A stretch of 64,000 nucleotides of DNA from assembly GCA_914767715.1 (NCBI GenBank), contig OU612075.1, positions 21,888,001 to 21,952,000 of the forward strand, given 5' to 3'. Made by a program: the position numbers and the translations under genes. Positions within the stretch are counted from its first letter, which is position 1. The number at the start of each line of letters is the position of its first letter. Below the pieces are notes generated by a model. That model did no database searches and was not told the DNA's origin. It saw only the letters and a program-made list of their open reading frames with translations. Origin of the DNA: Membranipora membranacea (taxonomy: Eukaryota; Bryozoa; Gymnolaemata; Cheilostomatida; Membraniporidae). Below, piece by piece: positions 48,767 to 61,838 of the stretch.

Positions 48767-51700
48767 TCACAGACTTATATCAGGTACAGGAGTAGGTAAG
48801 GCTATAACAGCATCAGCTTCAGCTCTCAGCTCCTCATACTTATCTTGTATTAACATCTACAATTAATACACAAAACACGACCATGTAGTAAAGTGTACGT
48901 ATTACTTCATTTCTTATAAACTATGTGAGTAGAATGTCCTTATACTGCCCTGATGTGTCCTATTATATCAACTATGAAACTTTATCCAAATTGGAGGTCA
49001 GCAACTTTTCGGAAACCTTCAAGTATCACTCATTTAGAAAATTTGTCTCAGGGCTGACATTGAAGGTTGACATTGATGATGCTACATCTGGACGAAGATA
49101 CCATAGCAGAAGCTTTGATCTGTTTAGCATTAGATCGAGTCATGTAATCTACTTTCTGTACTATATCAGTAACTTCAGCGTATGCTATCTCCTGTATGGT
49201 TCTATATCCAGCCTTATATAATAACCGAGCTCTACCCTGTATAATATAGTAAAAGGCTGTTAGTAGTTGTCTACCCGGTGTATAATAATGAGGCTGAGCT
49301 TGGAGTTGTGCTCTGTTTAATGTTGTGCAGACATAAAGTAGCAAATGGTTTTTCATAGATATTCCTGTACTATCACTGAATATATACCATACTTGCCAAG
49401 TAATCTAAATACAAAATAGGGAAATTTTATTTTATGGCGATACTGCACCACAACGTGGTGCTTCGAGGGTGCGAAGCACCCGAGTCACCCACCTGGGGAT
49501 TTGGGGTGCGGTGTGAGCCTGAGAGCGTTTCCAACCACTAGGAAGGGCTAAAAAGGTTTATTTGACCCCAAATAATTTCATGTTTGTACTAGTACTAAAA
49601 TATCAAACTGAGGTGAAATACACTTTAAACAATTACAATCAATCCATGGGCCCCTGGGACTCTTACATACATGCCTTTACATTGTCAATGTCCAGTATCA
49701 AACACCCCATTGGCAAAGTAGAGGCATGTAAGTCCCAGGGGCCTTTGCCTGTCAAGACAGGCTACAAATGCCAATGCAATTGCATCATCAAGATCTGAAA
49801 ATGTGCTCAGTCACAGACAGTGAAAATCCAGATAAGGTACTATATTTTTGTTTGACTAACATTAAATATGTTTCAAAGTCTTTGGTCCGAGCTTTGTTAA
49901 ATTGTAGTGGACCTACCTTTGGAATTGTGAGGTTTCTATTTTCCTTCACTTAAATTTAACTAGAGTAGACAGTACAAAATTAATACTAAAAAATGTGTGA
50001 TCTGAAAGGAAATGAAAACTAAAGGTATGCACTTGACTAGCTACTTTATATTGTGACCAATGACAGTCAGTGTTGTGAGTTATGAGAGGATGCTATTGGT
50101 CATTTACAATAATAGGCTGAATCTTAACAGAACAGGTAAATTTGTTAGGATTGTTTAATTTGATAATTCCTTTCAATTTTGTGTGCAAAGACCTTAACAG
50201 TAACTAGTCAACAACAACATGTGCTTGGATAACTATCAAAAAATTGCGATTGGACTGTTTTTTCTAAAATCTGGAGGAAATAGTGAGATTTACAAAAAGT
50301 GGGAGGTGGGTGTAAAAATCTGGAGGGTCACGCCTAAATCGGGAGACTTGGCAAGTATGATATATACTATCACTGATTATGGTTATACATTACATGTATT
50401 CGTTTGCATGAAAACTTCCTCCTTAATTCTTTGAGACATCCAAAATGTGAGTAGAGTGATTGAGACAATCCTTCTAGGGATCTAGTTCCCAAATCTCAAA
50501 TCGAAGTGATAGCGATATCTTGGATCTAAAAGACCCCAGATTATAATTTTGACCACATAGCAGTATCATGTTCCCCACTCTTGCTGAGCACATGATTACT
50601 TACTATTTTAACAGCAGGGAGTTCCATCAGAGCGTTTAGTTCAGGTTTAGCGCAGAGAAAAAACTTTCTAATAAACTGTTCATAGAGAGCGTGATAAGCC
50701 CAGAACTGCTCCAGCTCCTGTAACCAAACATACAAACGTATACACATCCATAGCATTGTATGTAGCTGGTGGTGTTGTGTTGATAATTCTTATAGCAATG
50801 TTTTACTGAACAATCTGATCTGATCTGCAACATTTAACTCGCTAATACTTTGAAAAAAAAGTGTGGTTAGTATATCAATTAGCTGTTGTATAGCCTGAGT
50901 TCTACGTGATATGACACCTGTACATTGTGGCACTTGGTCTATCACCGCTGTAAACCATGACAGCAGATGGAAACATAATACTTTTTAATTTTCAGTGAGA
51001 GCTGAGTATATATTCAAATCTGGAGTTGATTAGAGCTGTGCATAGATTTAAATCTGACAGAGATTACAGCTGCGAGTATATCACCAACCATACTAAAGTA
51101 GTATACACAGCTAGATACTAACCATACTGAAGTAGTATACACAGCTAGCAAAGCTGATAGCTGATTGTAACATTGACTGTACGAATCCTCTACTCTGTTT
51201 ATATTTATCAGCTACTTGCCATACGGGCATCTCTCTGTATAAGTCATACAACATCAGAGCTACAAAGAACCGAGTGTGTCTCCTCTCTTCTTTCTACGTA
51301 ATAAAATAACAATAATATAACATCATTGATATAAATTCATAGGATATATATCATCAATGCATAAAGAGAATCCCCTATCTGTTAGCATGAGAAAGTATAC
51401 AGCAGTTATACCATGCAACACAATTGATACATTTTTAGGGACATGCTTTTATAAACATCTCATGAAGCCACAGATGATCCGTGTTTCATATTCTTGGTCC
51501 AGATAGTAGGTCATGGCAACTTATAATATCTATAACCTGAGTTTTGATAAAACTCTGTGAACTTGAATTGAGAAAGGGTATCTCGTCCAAAAATTTCCTC
51601 CTAAGGTCGGCAGACATTAATTAACAGCACATGGATCCCCATGACATCACAATGTATGCTCCAGCCGTATCTCTAGTAGAGTGGAGGTATGATCACATAC

Positions 51701-54700
51701 CTGGTCTGATTTAGATCTCATAGTTCTGAGATGTAGATATCTCTCAGACACGCCCACTGTGTCAGCTACATGTGCATCGTGCTTCTTCAGTCGTCCATGC
51801 TAAAACAGCGGTCATGTAGAATATAATAGTGTTACATGAACAACAACCAAACAATTTGGGGGCAGTACTTCAGTCTAAGATGATAGAGGGATGAGAACAT
51901 ATCGTAAAAATGCTGAGCACAACACCACTTTATCAACTAGAACTCTTTCTATTGATAGAAATTTTGTGTGTGGAAGGTTTGACCTTTTGATGAGAGGTTA
52001 GAGATGTGTAAGTGTCACATCGATAAAGAGTAAGCTGTATATACTCACCAGGTTAAACATGACCGACCAATCAGGAGTGACTTGAGATACGAGATCATAC
52101 GGAGTTATGAGGTAGATAAGGTGGAGATAATTCTGTACACTTAGAGCAAGCTGAGCATCACATAAATCTGCGTGTAATCTGTTAGTTATATCAACATCTA
52201 CACAACCTAAAACATTCAACATCTATAAAACCTAAAACAATCTACACCTAAACAACCTAAAACAACCAACATCTATACATTACAGAGGTTTCGGAACACC
52301 CTTTCTTCTACTGAGCAATACATGGTAAAAACACAGAATTAAAATTTCACAGTTGTGAAGGAATTACCTACTTCTGATTTTACTTTTGATTATATTATTA
52401 TTATGTCATCAAGCAAGCTTAGTGAACTAGTGGCATTGAAATTGGAATTGGTTGCAATTTAGAAAACATGATGAAAATAATTTCTCCCAGATTTCAATGG
52501 ATTGTCTGAGCTTAAAATAGCTGAAATCAAGGGTTAAGGTGCTATCATTGAAATAGGAAAGTTGCAGATTATCAATGAAAAGAAAATTAATGTAATGATC
52601 AAAAGTATGTAATTTAAATTCCGAACAATGTTCTCTTCTTAATCCCATTTATTTCAATGGCTGTTTACTCACCCTTGTAAGCTGCCAGCCCTAGCTGGGT
52701 GGTCTCCAGTCTAACTTCGCCCTCACTGTTAGACTTCTGTATAATAAGATTCAGCTGGGCGAGGTCACTCAGGGCCGTATCACAGGCTTCCCGAACTGTC
52801 TTTGGGTCGTTTTGGACAGCAAAGAGTGATGAGCCTATAGCCTGATAGATCTCCTCTACTGAGCAGCAGAGCTATATACATATATAACACAGTAATAGTT
52901 TTACCTTCCGTACCTGAGACGGCACATGAATGTATCCACATAGGCATACAAGATAATAAACTGATGTGAGTGTGATAGTCTGGTTGATGTAGTGGTTACT
53001 GGTTTTAATCTACACAAAGGTAAAGAGGGCAGTGGATATGTGCAGGTTGTGATCTGAAGAAAGTAAAAATTAATCAAAATGATGGTTTCAAGACTGATAT
53101 TAGACTACATGTATCCTGTGCTGGTCAAGGAACCAGCCATAGACAATGAGCTCAATCTCAAGACCAAACTGAGTTACTCAGTTTGGAGTAACTTGTGATT
53201 CCTGGTCATATGATGTTATGCAGTTTATCTGTGTAAAGTAATATGGTTCAAGTGTGAAGTCTTTTCTTACCTTAATACCGATGAGATTAAGTATAAACCT
53301 CCTCATGCCTCGGCCGCTATCAGCGTTCAGCTTACTTTTACATGACGCCATATCACCAGATATCAAATCTCTCATCTATAATTATTCTATTACAATACAA
53401 AAATACGTCCAAAATACAGAAGTACATCATCAATACAGTAATATGACAACCTTATTATAAGGTCAAGCTCCTAGTATGAGTATTAAGATGGAGCGGTCAT
53501 GATGCTTATGAATAACAACAGTACATGGCTATCGCTATACCAAGTCTGGTTGAGTTTGCATGCAATCGGAATTGCTCCCCCCTACTGATCAGCCGTGGCT
53601 TATCAGTTGAAGGGGAGCAATCCCAGATGCAGGCAAACTGGATCAAATTTGATCGAGGCTTACGCATACATGCAACACAAGGATGGACTGTATTACAGCA
53701 TTGGCCAGTTCGAACAAGTTTTCAAGTGTTTTATTATCTAACAAACTGCAGTAAAAGTTTAGAGACATCCTGCTTACTAATATATTGTTGATTCAAATAC
53801 AGGTAAAGTGTTTTTTTATGCTTTTTTTTAAACATTTAATGGTGAAGATTGCTTGTCAATAAATGTTTTTAAAAAAAACAAAAAAAGACACTTTGACCTG
53901 TAAATGAATCAACAATATATTAGTAAGCAGGATGTTTTTGACTGTCTCGCTACTTCAGGTAGTTAATAATATATCAGGGTACTAATTTAGTACATACTTG
54001 CAATATTTCATGCAATAAAAAGGAAAACGGTGCAGTAGAAAGATGTGAAAATTGTACCTTGCTCTCATCATTCTTTTTTATGATAAGGATACTTTCTCCA
54101 GAGCTGTCGATACCAGCTCGTCCAGCTCGACCGCCCATCTGTCTGTACTGACTAGACTTAAGTATGTCTCTTCCCACGTATGGAGCTCGTATAATAACCC
54201 TACAACAACATACCAATCCACTTACAAGACATCTTACAAGAACAGATACAAGATTGGATACAAGTTTACATAAAAGCCTGAATACAAGGCCGCATATAAT
54301 TCCACAGCATACAAGTTCACAAACAAGTCAGCATTGAGCTCCAAATACAAGTCTACAAGTCAGGATAAAAGTCTTCATACAAGCCAAATTCAAGTACTTA
54401 TACTATTACACCAATATTGGCTGTTGATAGCTGTACACCCATGAATCTATGAGAAGTTACCTTTTAGCAGGTAGATTTACCCCAGCTGCTAATGTAGATG
54501 TACATATAATACAGCAGAGAGTACCTGATATATAAGCCTCCTCTATGAGCTTTCTCTCATCCATCGTCAGACCACTGTGATGATATACAACTCCGTATCT
54601 AGGTGAGAATAAGCACAGACAACTCTATATACGGCAAAGTATACAAAACTGAGTATTATGGCCTATTATATATTTGATGAGCTTTTTGGTAAGGAATTCT

Positions 54701-57700
54701 AGATAGGGTAATTATGCCATAAAACTTTACCCATAACTTGTGTTCAGTAACTGAAAAAATATTTGCAGCATTTTGGCAATTGACCTTTGATATGGTGGAT
54801 CCAACTTGGTCTGACGAATGATGGCCTATATTGAGTCAGAGTTTTCTTACGGTTTCATCAAGCATGATTGAATGAGTTTTGCGATCTTCTCACACTATGT
54901 TCTAGATTTGAGTAAGTTGATGTGGTGCACCCAGAAGCTTTGTGATAACTAACAGGAAGATTTCCAGCGAAAACATCCTATATCTACTATCTATATAGTA
55001 ATCATAAATACCATTCATGCAAGACTCCTGTTGTTTTTGTAATATTTTTGTTCCTTCCCATTAATTCTGTTTTTTTTCTAGGATTTTAGATCAACTGATT
55101 TCGTGTTACTGTTAATGTCAATATCCTGTTCTGCTATTTTGCTGCTGTGATTTGTCATGGCGCTATATCCATATTATGTTTTTAGCATATATGTTCAAGA
55201 TGACAGCGTGCTTTACCTCATTCTATGATGTCAGGTAAGTGACTAATAGCAATCATATTTTGTTTCCTTGTTTTTATTTATAACTTGTTTATCATTTCAT
55301 CTCATAAACATACATAATATGTTATGTTATGGTTCAACAACTTTTCATAGAATTTGTGTAAATTTTAAAATATCATGTTATTGGGAATTTGTTATTGTGT
55401 ATTGTATTGTACTTACAACAGAGAGAACCTACGCACATACTGCTCCTGTATTGCAGCAGTAGTTAGTGAGTATATTTATATAACACAATGACTAATGGTG
55501 ATACAGCAGTACCATGGTTACCTGTCTGGATGTATGGTGTGTAACCAGGCAACTCCTCGTATACTGTGGAGTAATGAAGCTTGTTAGATCATCACTTATA
55601 GTTATAATATAGATGAGATAGCAAGGTCACAGGCCTAACAAACATACACACTGACTGTTCAGGGAGAGCGCGGACAGACCTAATATATACACACCGTCTC
55701 TTATCTCCACGCAGCTCTCAATCTGTCAGCGGTATCAGATCCGCTGAGACTGAGGAGTGTTACATTAGGATTATATTGTAGCAGCAGTAGATATACGTTC
55801 AATCAAAGCTACTGCTGCCAGTACTGCTACAAATCTTGTGAATCGGCCACTGGATAGAGCTTCAGGACATTAGCCGAGGTAAGGAAAATATTTAGCATGT
55901 ATGTTTCAACTAACTTTGTTAATTTCTTTCCAGACTTGTTTTTTGCATTCTGTACCCAAAAAGCCAAATTTTAGATGTCATTGTATACATTTAAATGCAC
56001 CTAATAAATACATGTAATTAATTTGAAGTACTTGCGACTAAAATATTGCATTAATTTGGTATAAGTTTTGTAATGATACTGTCAACAGAAGACAACTCAG
56101 TAAGCTGCCAAGTAGTCGGCATCTGCGACGATTCGTGGTACAAAAAACTTTTGGGATAAGTTTCCAGGCTGTTTTCAAGAAGTGATAGACATTTGCTACA
56201 TCTTGATGTTATCATTTCATCAAAATTGTTATGAAAAGTTTGCTACAAAAAGTATGCTACAAAAAAACACAAAATAAAGTGATACCTGTAGCTATTCGTC
56301 TCAAATATAAGCTGTATAATGGCTACAGTATGACCAAGTGATATTACCTAAATTCTCATTTTTAAACCAGTTCAATGTCACCAATAGGGAGCTGAGTCTG
56401 TAACATATTCATCACTGTTTGGGGACATGTTGTTTTTACTGCCGATTATTCAAAGTACGCGAACTTAGGTGCGAACTTACAAAATGTTATACAGGCATAC
56501 TATCATAGTCAAACGGTATTATTTGCCTAGCTGACTAACAAAAAACCATTATCTGACTCACGCTATGTAACCATAACAAGGGAAGAGAAAACAAAGCTCT
56601 AAGTATTGCATGGTAAAGTGACAAACTCTACACAGTATATATAGAGAGAGAATCAGAGAGAATTAATATGTATATATTCAGAATAATGAGGCTGTTTATC
56701 AGCTATGTGTGTATAGAGGAGTGGCAGAGGAATCACCAAAAATACCAATATAACACAATTATCATCATCAAAGCTTCGTTGCTATGATAAAGGTATTAAA
56801 TGTGTAGGTATTTGGGCAAAGAATGAAATGCAAAAAACACCACGGTGACCCCCTAAGTTTCAACTGGCTCCGGCTAATTTGCTATTAATGGCTTTAGAAG
56901 CGAAAGTTAAAGTTTTAGGAGCTAGTCTCAAGCAATAAAAAGACAGATTATACCACAGACCACAGTTTACCCCCTAACTGTCTTTATTAATGAGGGTTAA
57001 TCACAACATCCATACAATGCATGACATACATCCACCTGTATAAAAACACTTACGTAAAACAACGCGGATACACTTGCGGTTTAGTTCAGGTAAGTACATG
57101 ACACAGTTTATATACTTACGGTATAGTCCGTGTAAGTACAGGACACAGTTTTCCACAGGTAGCCTCCATCTCAAGGAGTAATCTACTTCTCTCTTCTTTC
57201 TTCTCCTCTCGCATCTTCCTGAATAGGTGCAAAATTATTTTTTATTTAATATAACTGATGTTTGTGTTGAGAAACTTTGAATATATGCACCTCCCCAAGA
57301 AGTCTGGGAGAGCTATCATATATGCGGGGGGGGGGGGGGCAAGGGTTTTTGGAGGCTCAACTTAAATTCATGTCTCTGAACCTTTACCTGATATGTGCAC
57401 TCATAATTAAATATTAATATCGTTTTAATCGGCCTATTGTGTTCAATGAACCATTAAATTTATAAATCTAAACTGTTCCAAAATCTGGTATCACTGAGTA
57501 AAATCTGGTATAATGTAGATTTTATTGTCGCCACCAGCAACAGTTAGTAGCCACCTATATAAGCTTTGACTGTATAATTGCTGAACTTTGATGATATGTT
57601 ATATAAGTAATGGGATACTGATGTATCGGGTAGGGAGATATGGTAGCCTAATTTTTGTTGTCTCCAGGCGACGATCATTTGGTGCTATCTCACTGATCTT

Positions 57701-60700
57701 TGACACTCCGATTCTCATCATGCTAATTTATAATGTGTAGATAGAGCAACACATATAAATGAGGGAGGCTATAGCTTTTAGCAAAGGAGGGACAGTCTTT
57801 TTTCAAATACAGTTTTAGAAATTTCTGATGACAAAGAGACATTCCAATGGCAGGGTCGTTTTACACCAAACTGAAAACTATTTTTGCAGCCCTTGATTCA
57901 GTCGCTACATGAACTGTGCATAAAAAGTAGCAACTGTGTTTAACATCTGGTAATAAGGATTAAACCGAGTGGTGGAGACAACCCTACTTACCTGGGCATC
58001 AGATCAGTGACCATAGTGGCTACAGACTCACAATTCTTTTTAGTAGGACAGAATACGAGACACGAGTAACGGGGGATAACTTCTAATAATAAACCGGTCA
58101 GATAATCTGGGTCTCTAACCTTCATAGCAGCGCTGTACTGAGAAACACAAAATCATAAACAGGTAATAATAATGATAATATGACAAGTATAAAAGTGTGT
58201 ATGATAATAAGTAATAACTTCATGAGATTTTGCAGCAATAATTTATATGTTAAAGAGTAGGGGAAGGCTGGGCACGTTGAGCCATGGGGCACGTTGATCC
58301 ACCCCACTTTTTTCAAATACCATTTAATGTTTTGAGTTTTCCCCTCCATCAGAGGTCATGTGACCAAGGGCACCCTTTTTGAGCAGACAAAAATAAAGAT
58401 AGCTACTAAGGAAAGATAATTATTTAGTTTTTCATCGTTTCTATGGTAAAAAGTAAATAATGCGCTAATTGACGGAAATTTCATCTATTCTCAACAGGGC
58501 GTGACTGAGAATTTGCAACTTTTATTATGTGATAACATCATATTTAGTCTCAATTTCACATAATCTAAACTTATCTCTTATGGGGCAGGTTGAGCCATGC
58601 CCTGCAGTATATGAATGTTATATGATGAAAGTGTATATGAAGTATATGTACACGAAAACAGAAACATTGCAATTGATGTTTCTTCAATGAAGTTACCAAT
58701 TACTCTGAGTTCACTTTTCCCTTCACTTATCATCAAGTTTGCCGTGTGCAAGTTTTCCTCTACCGCAAATGTTTCGGAGATTTATTTTGTGTTGCGAATT
58801 ATATTTTATAGTTCAATTGAGTGAAAAACTGCGCTGTTGCAATGAATTAGGTGGCTTTTCTTTATTTCTTATGGTTGCAATGAACTAAAAAGTTGTGACC
58901 AGCAAAGAGATGACCATAACAGAGTGGCTCAAGGTACCCCATACAAAATGCGGACCCGGCTCAACGTGCCCCGTGCTTGGGGCACGTTGAGCCGCTTTCC
59001 AATTTTTTTTGAAACAGCAATATTTCCTTATCTTGCTGCAATAGGTTTCTGACCTCACTCATGTTGATGGAAGACATGAAATCCTACTTAAGTGCCAATT
59101 TTTGTTAATCTGGCACAATTCAACTGCATTTTACAATCAAATATGTAAAAACTGGCTCAACGTACCGCCTTCCCCTATTGTTAGGGTTGTTGAACTGTGA
59201 CAGTTTTATTACAGAGGAGTTCCACCTGTGAAAGTCAATCTCAGACAGAGTATATTACTTTTATCAGGCGATGAATTTCCTCCTGATTGTAATATCTGAG
59301 ATAAAAATACACCCTTTTGATTTACCAAGAAACAGTTTTTTTACAGGCACCACAGAAAACAATCTGCACTTTAGATAATGATTGCACATAAGCACTCATT
59401 ATGTAAACAGCATGTAAATTATGTGAGTTCATTCAGCAAAGGTTATTTACCCTGTCTGAGCAAAAATAGCTCATCATATTTTATTGTAGAACTTCTATAA
59501 TACTTGTACTTATAAATGCTGCCTTAGCTCAACACGCACAGGATTGTTAAATAGATAGATCAAGTCTATGCGGCAGTCTGTTTTCAGGAGGGTTGAGGGC
59601 TGATATTTGATTTTTGTAGTGAACTTGATGTTGTGTCATCTTCATGTTAGTGAGAAAAGTTGAACTGAGCCAGGGCGAGGAGAGGTGATGCATTTATATA
59701 AATTAGCTTCGCAGTTGCAGATAGCATGGTTGTTGCCTCATACGTGGCATTATCTGTTTATGAACAGACCATAATGTTAGACCATGTACTTATTATAACT
59801 CTATAGGGCAGACCCAGCTGGAGGGTTAGTTATATAAAATATTGTTGGTCATGCTGACTGACCAGACAAAGGCTAACACTCTGATTATCACTGATATTTA
59901 TGAGATCATATTGTCTGTATCCATAAAACAACCTCTGTGTGCTACAGAGCAGGAGCAGAGCAGAGCAGGATATCGTTTGATATGAATAAGTAAGCATCTA
60001 ATGAAGCAAAACTATGTATAAATAAATGGAATCCAATCTTCTTATTCACCATGTTTCCATGTGAGTTTCGAGGTCGGCCTAGATCGAGCTGAGTTGTCGC
60101 CTCTTGGCTCGATCTCGAAATACGCAGTCATTCCCATGTTAGAGCTGAGAAAAAAAACATCAAACAAATCTGCCGCCGCCGGGATATCCCGGCCACCCGC
60201 GTCAGAGTCTTTGATGCTCGCTGTAGTGCAAGCCGAAATGTGCGAGCTGAACCGTGGAGCTCAGGGCGATCTCGGAGGCAGTTCCATAGCTCGAAGCTAA
60301 GGCTAATAAGCCTCAGGTCGACCTCAAAACTACCATGCAGTGATTACAAGCTACATAATGCTGATTGTTCTGTAGTTATTAATAGAAAGCATAGGGCCTT
60401 ATGTAGGTGTAACAATTAACAATGGAAGGAATGCTGATGAGAGATGAAATCTTATGTAACTAAAAAAAATAAAGATACGATTAAGTATAACAAATGATAA
60501 GACTTGGATAAATACGATGACCTCTGATATAAAGTCATCGCTCCTCTAACACAGGTGTGATATATAGAGAGGAGGCTGACCGACACGCCTCTAAGCGACA
60601 GTCTGGCAGAACTCAGTAGCTGCTGTGAGGCTTAATATAGCAGCTATACAGTAAGTGAGAGACTGAGTTATGTAATATTCGGTACTCTGTTAATTTGGTT

Positions 60701-61511
60701 AGTGTGCTCCTCACGTAATGAGCTACACAAGAATAGTAAATATTATAGGAGTAATTATTCATTAATTGACTGTAGAAATAACAGAGCTAGTCTAGGGGCA
60801 TATTGTCTATGATCTAATAGTTCAAAGTTAATGTATCTACGAGAGTCAGCGGTCTTATCCCAGTAAGGTAAATACAGCGGCAGCATCGCGGCAAGAGAGG
60901 GGTTAGTGTGAACAAAGCAACAACACAAGAGGATTATCTGTTAGAGATATACAAACAGTACAAGTGTAACATTATCAGTGCTGTAATATCTCTGAGTAAT
61001 CTAAGCAATTCGGCTCATCAGGTACTTTCGACAGCAGATTTAATTTCACACACCCGCTGAGCCGACGACTCGATGGGCAGCAAGCATTGTAAGGGGTAAA
61101 ATTAATTACATTTCAAATCACAATAGTGTGTTGCTTCTGATGCCTAAATTGAAGTAATAATACCTTTGATAAATCCTCTTTGATTTTTGACAATATAGTA
61201 CTTTTGAGTTTTCAATTAAAATACCTGCACTGCATCAGAGATGTGAAAGTGCACATAGTGGGTTATAACCTCTAGTAAAACTAACAACTCATACGAATAG
61301 TGTAGTAGAGACTAGATACAAATTAAATCATAAGAACTGGGTATCAACATGAAGTATAAGTGCTCAAACTGACATCATATTTCTTCTCTAAAACAGTACT
61401 TACATCAAATACGAGCGTTCTCTCATGTTTCAGCTTTTCTTCTAAGTCTACTGGTGACGGGTCTACTTTGAATATATCGTCTCCCATTTTCACATATTCT
61501 TCTAGCTGCAC
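48767..61511 (-). CDS. HELQ: HELQ (POLQ-like DNA helicase), C-terminal half only, 13 exons
   Basis: HELQ is a Ski2-like 3'-5' DNA helicase of strand-break and crosslink repair. Exons: 61511-61404, 58137-57992, 57218-57120, 54598-54461, 54199-54058, 53375-53271, 52871-52673, 52206-52049, 51799-51701, 51293-51123, 50717-50604, 49236-49102 and 48856-48767. All are phase-matched: 1704 bp, 567 residues plus TGA. Markers: [20 protein letters not shown] (motif IV region), [33 protein letters not shown] (motif V), [14 protein letters not shown] (motif VI), then the HELQ-specific [20 protein letters not shown] and the C-terminal helix-hairpin-helix-like [18 protein letters not shown]. The first exon ([16 protein letters not shown]) aligns just after helicase motif III. 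Walker A, DExH and SAT motifs are not in this window. The exons to encode them lie beyond 64000 or are lost. Confidence 0.92.
49389..50358. mobile_element. ~970-bp DNA element with TIRs ACTTGCCAAGT
   Basis: The left end is ATACTTGCCAAGT, the right end ACTTGGCAAGTAT. Beyond these, ATATACCAT and ATGATATAT are weakly symmetric. It lies in a HELQ intron (49237-50603). It contains an inner fold-back (about 49648-49745, GGCCCCTGGGACT facing AGTCCCAGGGGCC) and a small hairpin at about 49458-49482. No transposase was seen. Confidence 0.65.
51088..51152 (-). repeat. HELQ: Tandem duplication of a HELQ exon end and its donor
   Basis: On the minus strand, CTAGCTGTGTATACTACTT followed by (C/T)AGTATG|GTT occurs twice in a row, about 33 bases apart. 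The first copy is the true exon end (51123); the second repeats the last codons and the donor inside the intron. Confidence 0.75.
52199..52277. repeat. Degenerate AACCTAAAACAA repeat at a HELQ acceptor
   Basis: ACAACCTAAAACA-type units, alternating with CAACATCTA, repeat about four times just upstream of the exon beginning at 52206. They overlap the acceptor. Confidence 0.6.
53542..53660. mobile_element. Fold-back MITE, copy 3 of the family
   Basis: TTGAGTTTGCATGCAATCGG on the left faces TGCAGGCAAACTGGATCAAA on the right, with GCTCCCC/GGGGAGC nearer the centre. It lies in the HELQ intron 53376-54057. Confidence 0.7.
54225..54410. repeat. Degenerate TACAAG-rich repeat
   Basis: TACAAG or ACAAGT recurs about fifteen times at irregular 8-16 base spacing, in the HELQ intron 54200-54460. 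Frames running through it are a product of the repeat. Confidence 0.6.
54599..57119 (-). other. HELQ: Long HELQ intron (2.5 kb)
   Basis: This intron divides the exons for VLTRTIP and [10 protein letters not shown] found no exon or nested gene in it, and nothing with a clear repeat structure beyond short inverted motifs near 55788-55830 (AGCAGTAG facing CTACTGCT). Confidence 0.5.
58258..59176. mobile_element. ~0.9-kb DNA element with GGGGAAGGC ends
   Basis: Bounded by TAGGGGAAGGC at 58258 and GCCTTCCCCTA at 59176, so a TA target duplication is likely. GGCACGTTGAGCC occurs as a sub-terminal repeat in both directions (near 58271, 58288, 58582, 58962, 58978 and 59155). No transposase is seen. 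It lies in the HELQ intron 58138-61403. Confidence 0.75.
60065..60330. mobile_element. GC-rich ~266-bp MITE
   Basis: The ends GTTTCGAGGTCGGCCT and CAGGTCGACCTCAAAAC form inverted repeats. The inside is strikingly GC- and CpG-rich (GCCGCCGCCGGGATATCCCGG) against AT-rich surroundings. The 79-codon open frame through it looks incidental. Confidence 0.6.
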
Positions 61512-61838
61512 CTGTATAATATAATATACATGGGATCGTGAGCAGTTCATTACTGTGAGGACATTAATCCATCACAGAAGTATCAGCATTCATCAGAATA
61601 CTCTTCGACTTGAGGGTGTATCTCCTCATTTTTCTTTATGGCATGGACAGTCCTACTGTTTTAATTAAACACCTCAATTCCATCAAACTGAGAAAAAGGT
61701 TTTACATATTATGACAACTTCCAAGTCAAAACAAACACAGTACTAATAACTCTAGCTCCTAATGTAAAGTTTCACTATCCTATGCTCTATTTTATTATCT
61801 GTAGATTGGATGCAGTAGAAATTATATAAGAGATAATA

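Noticed and set aside
60061-60300. 79-codon plus-strand frame as a small gene
   Set aside because: It coincides with a GC-rich element bounded by inverted repeats. Stops are rarer in GC-rich DNA.
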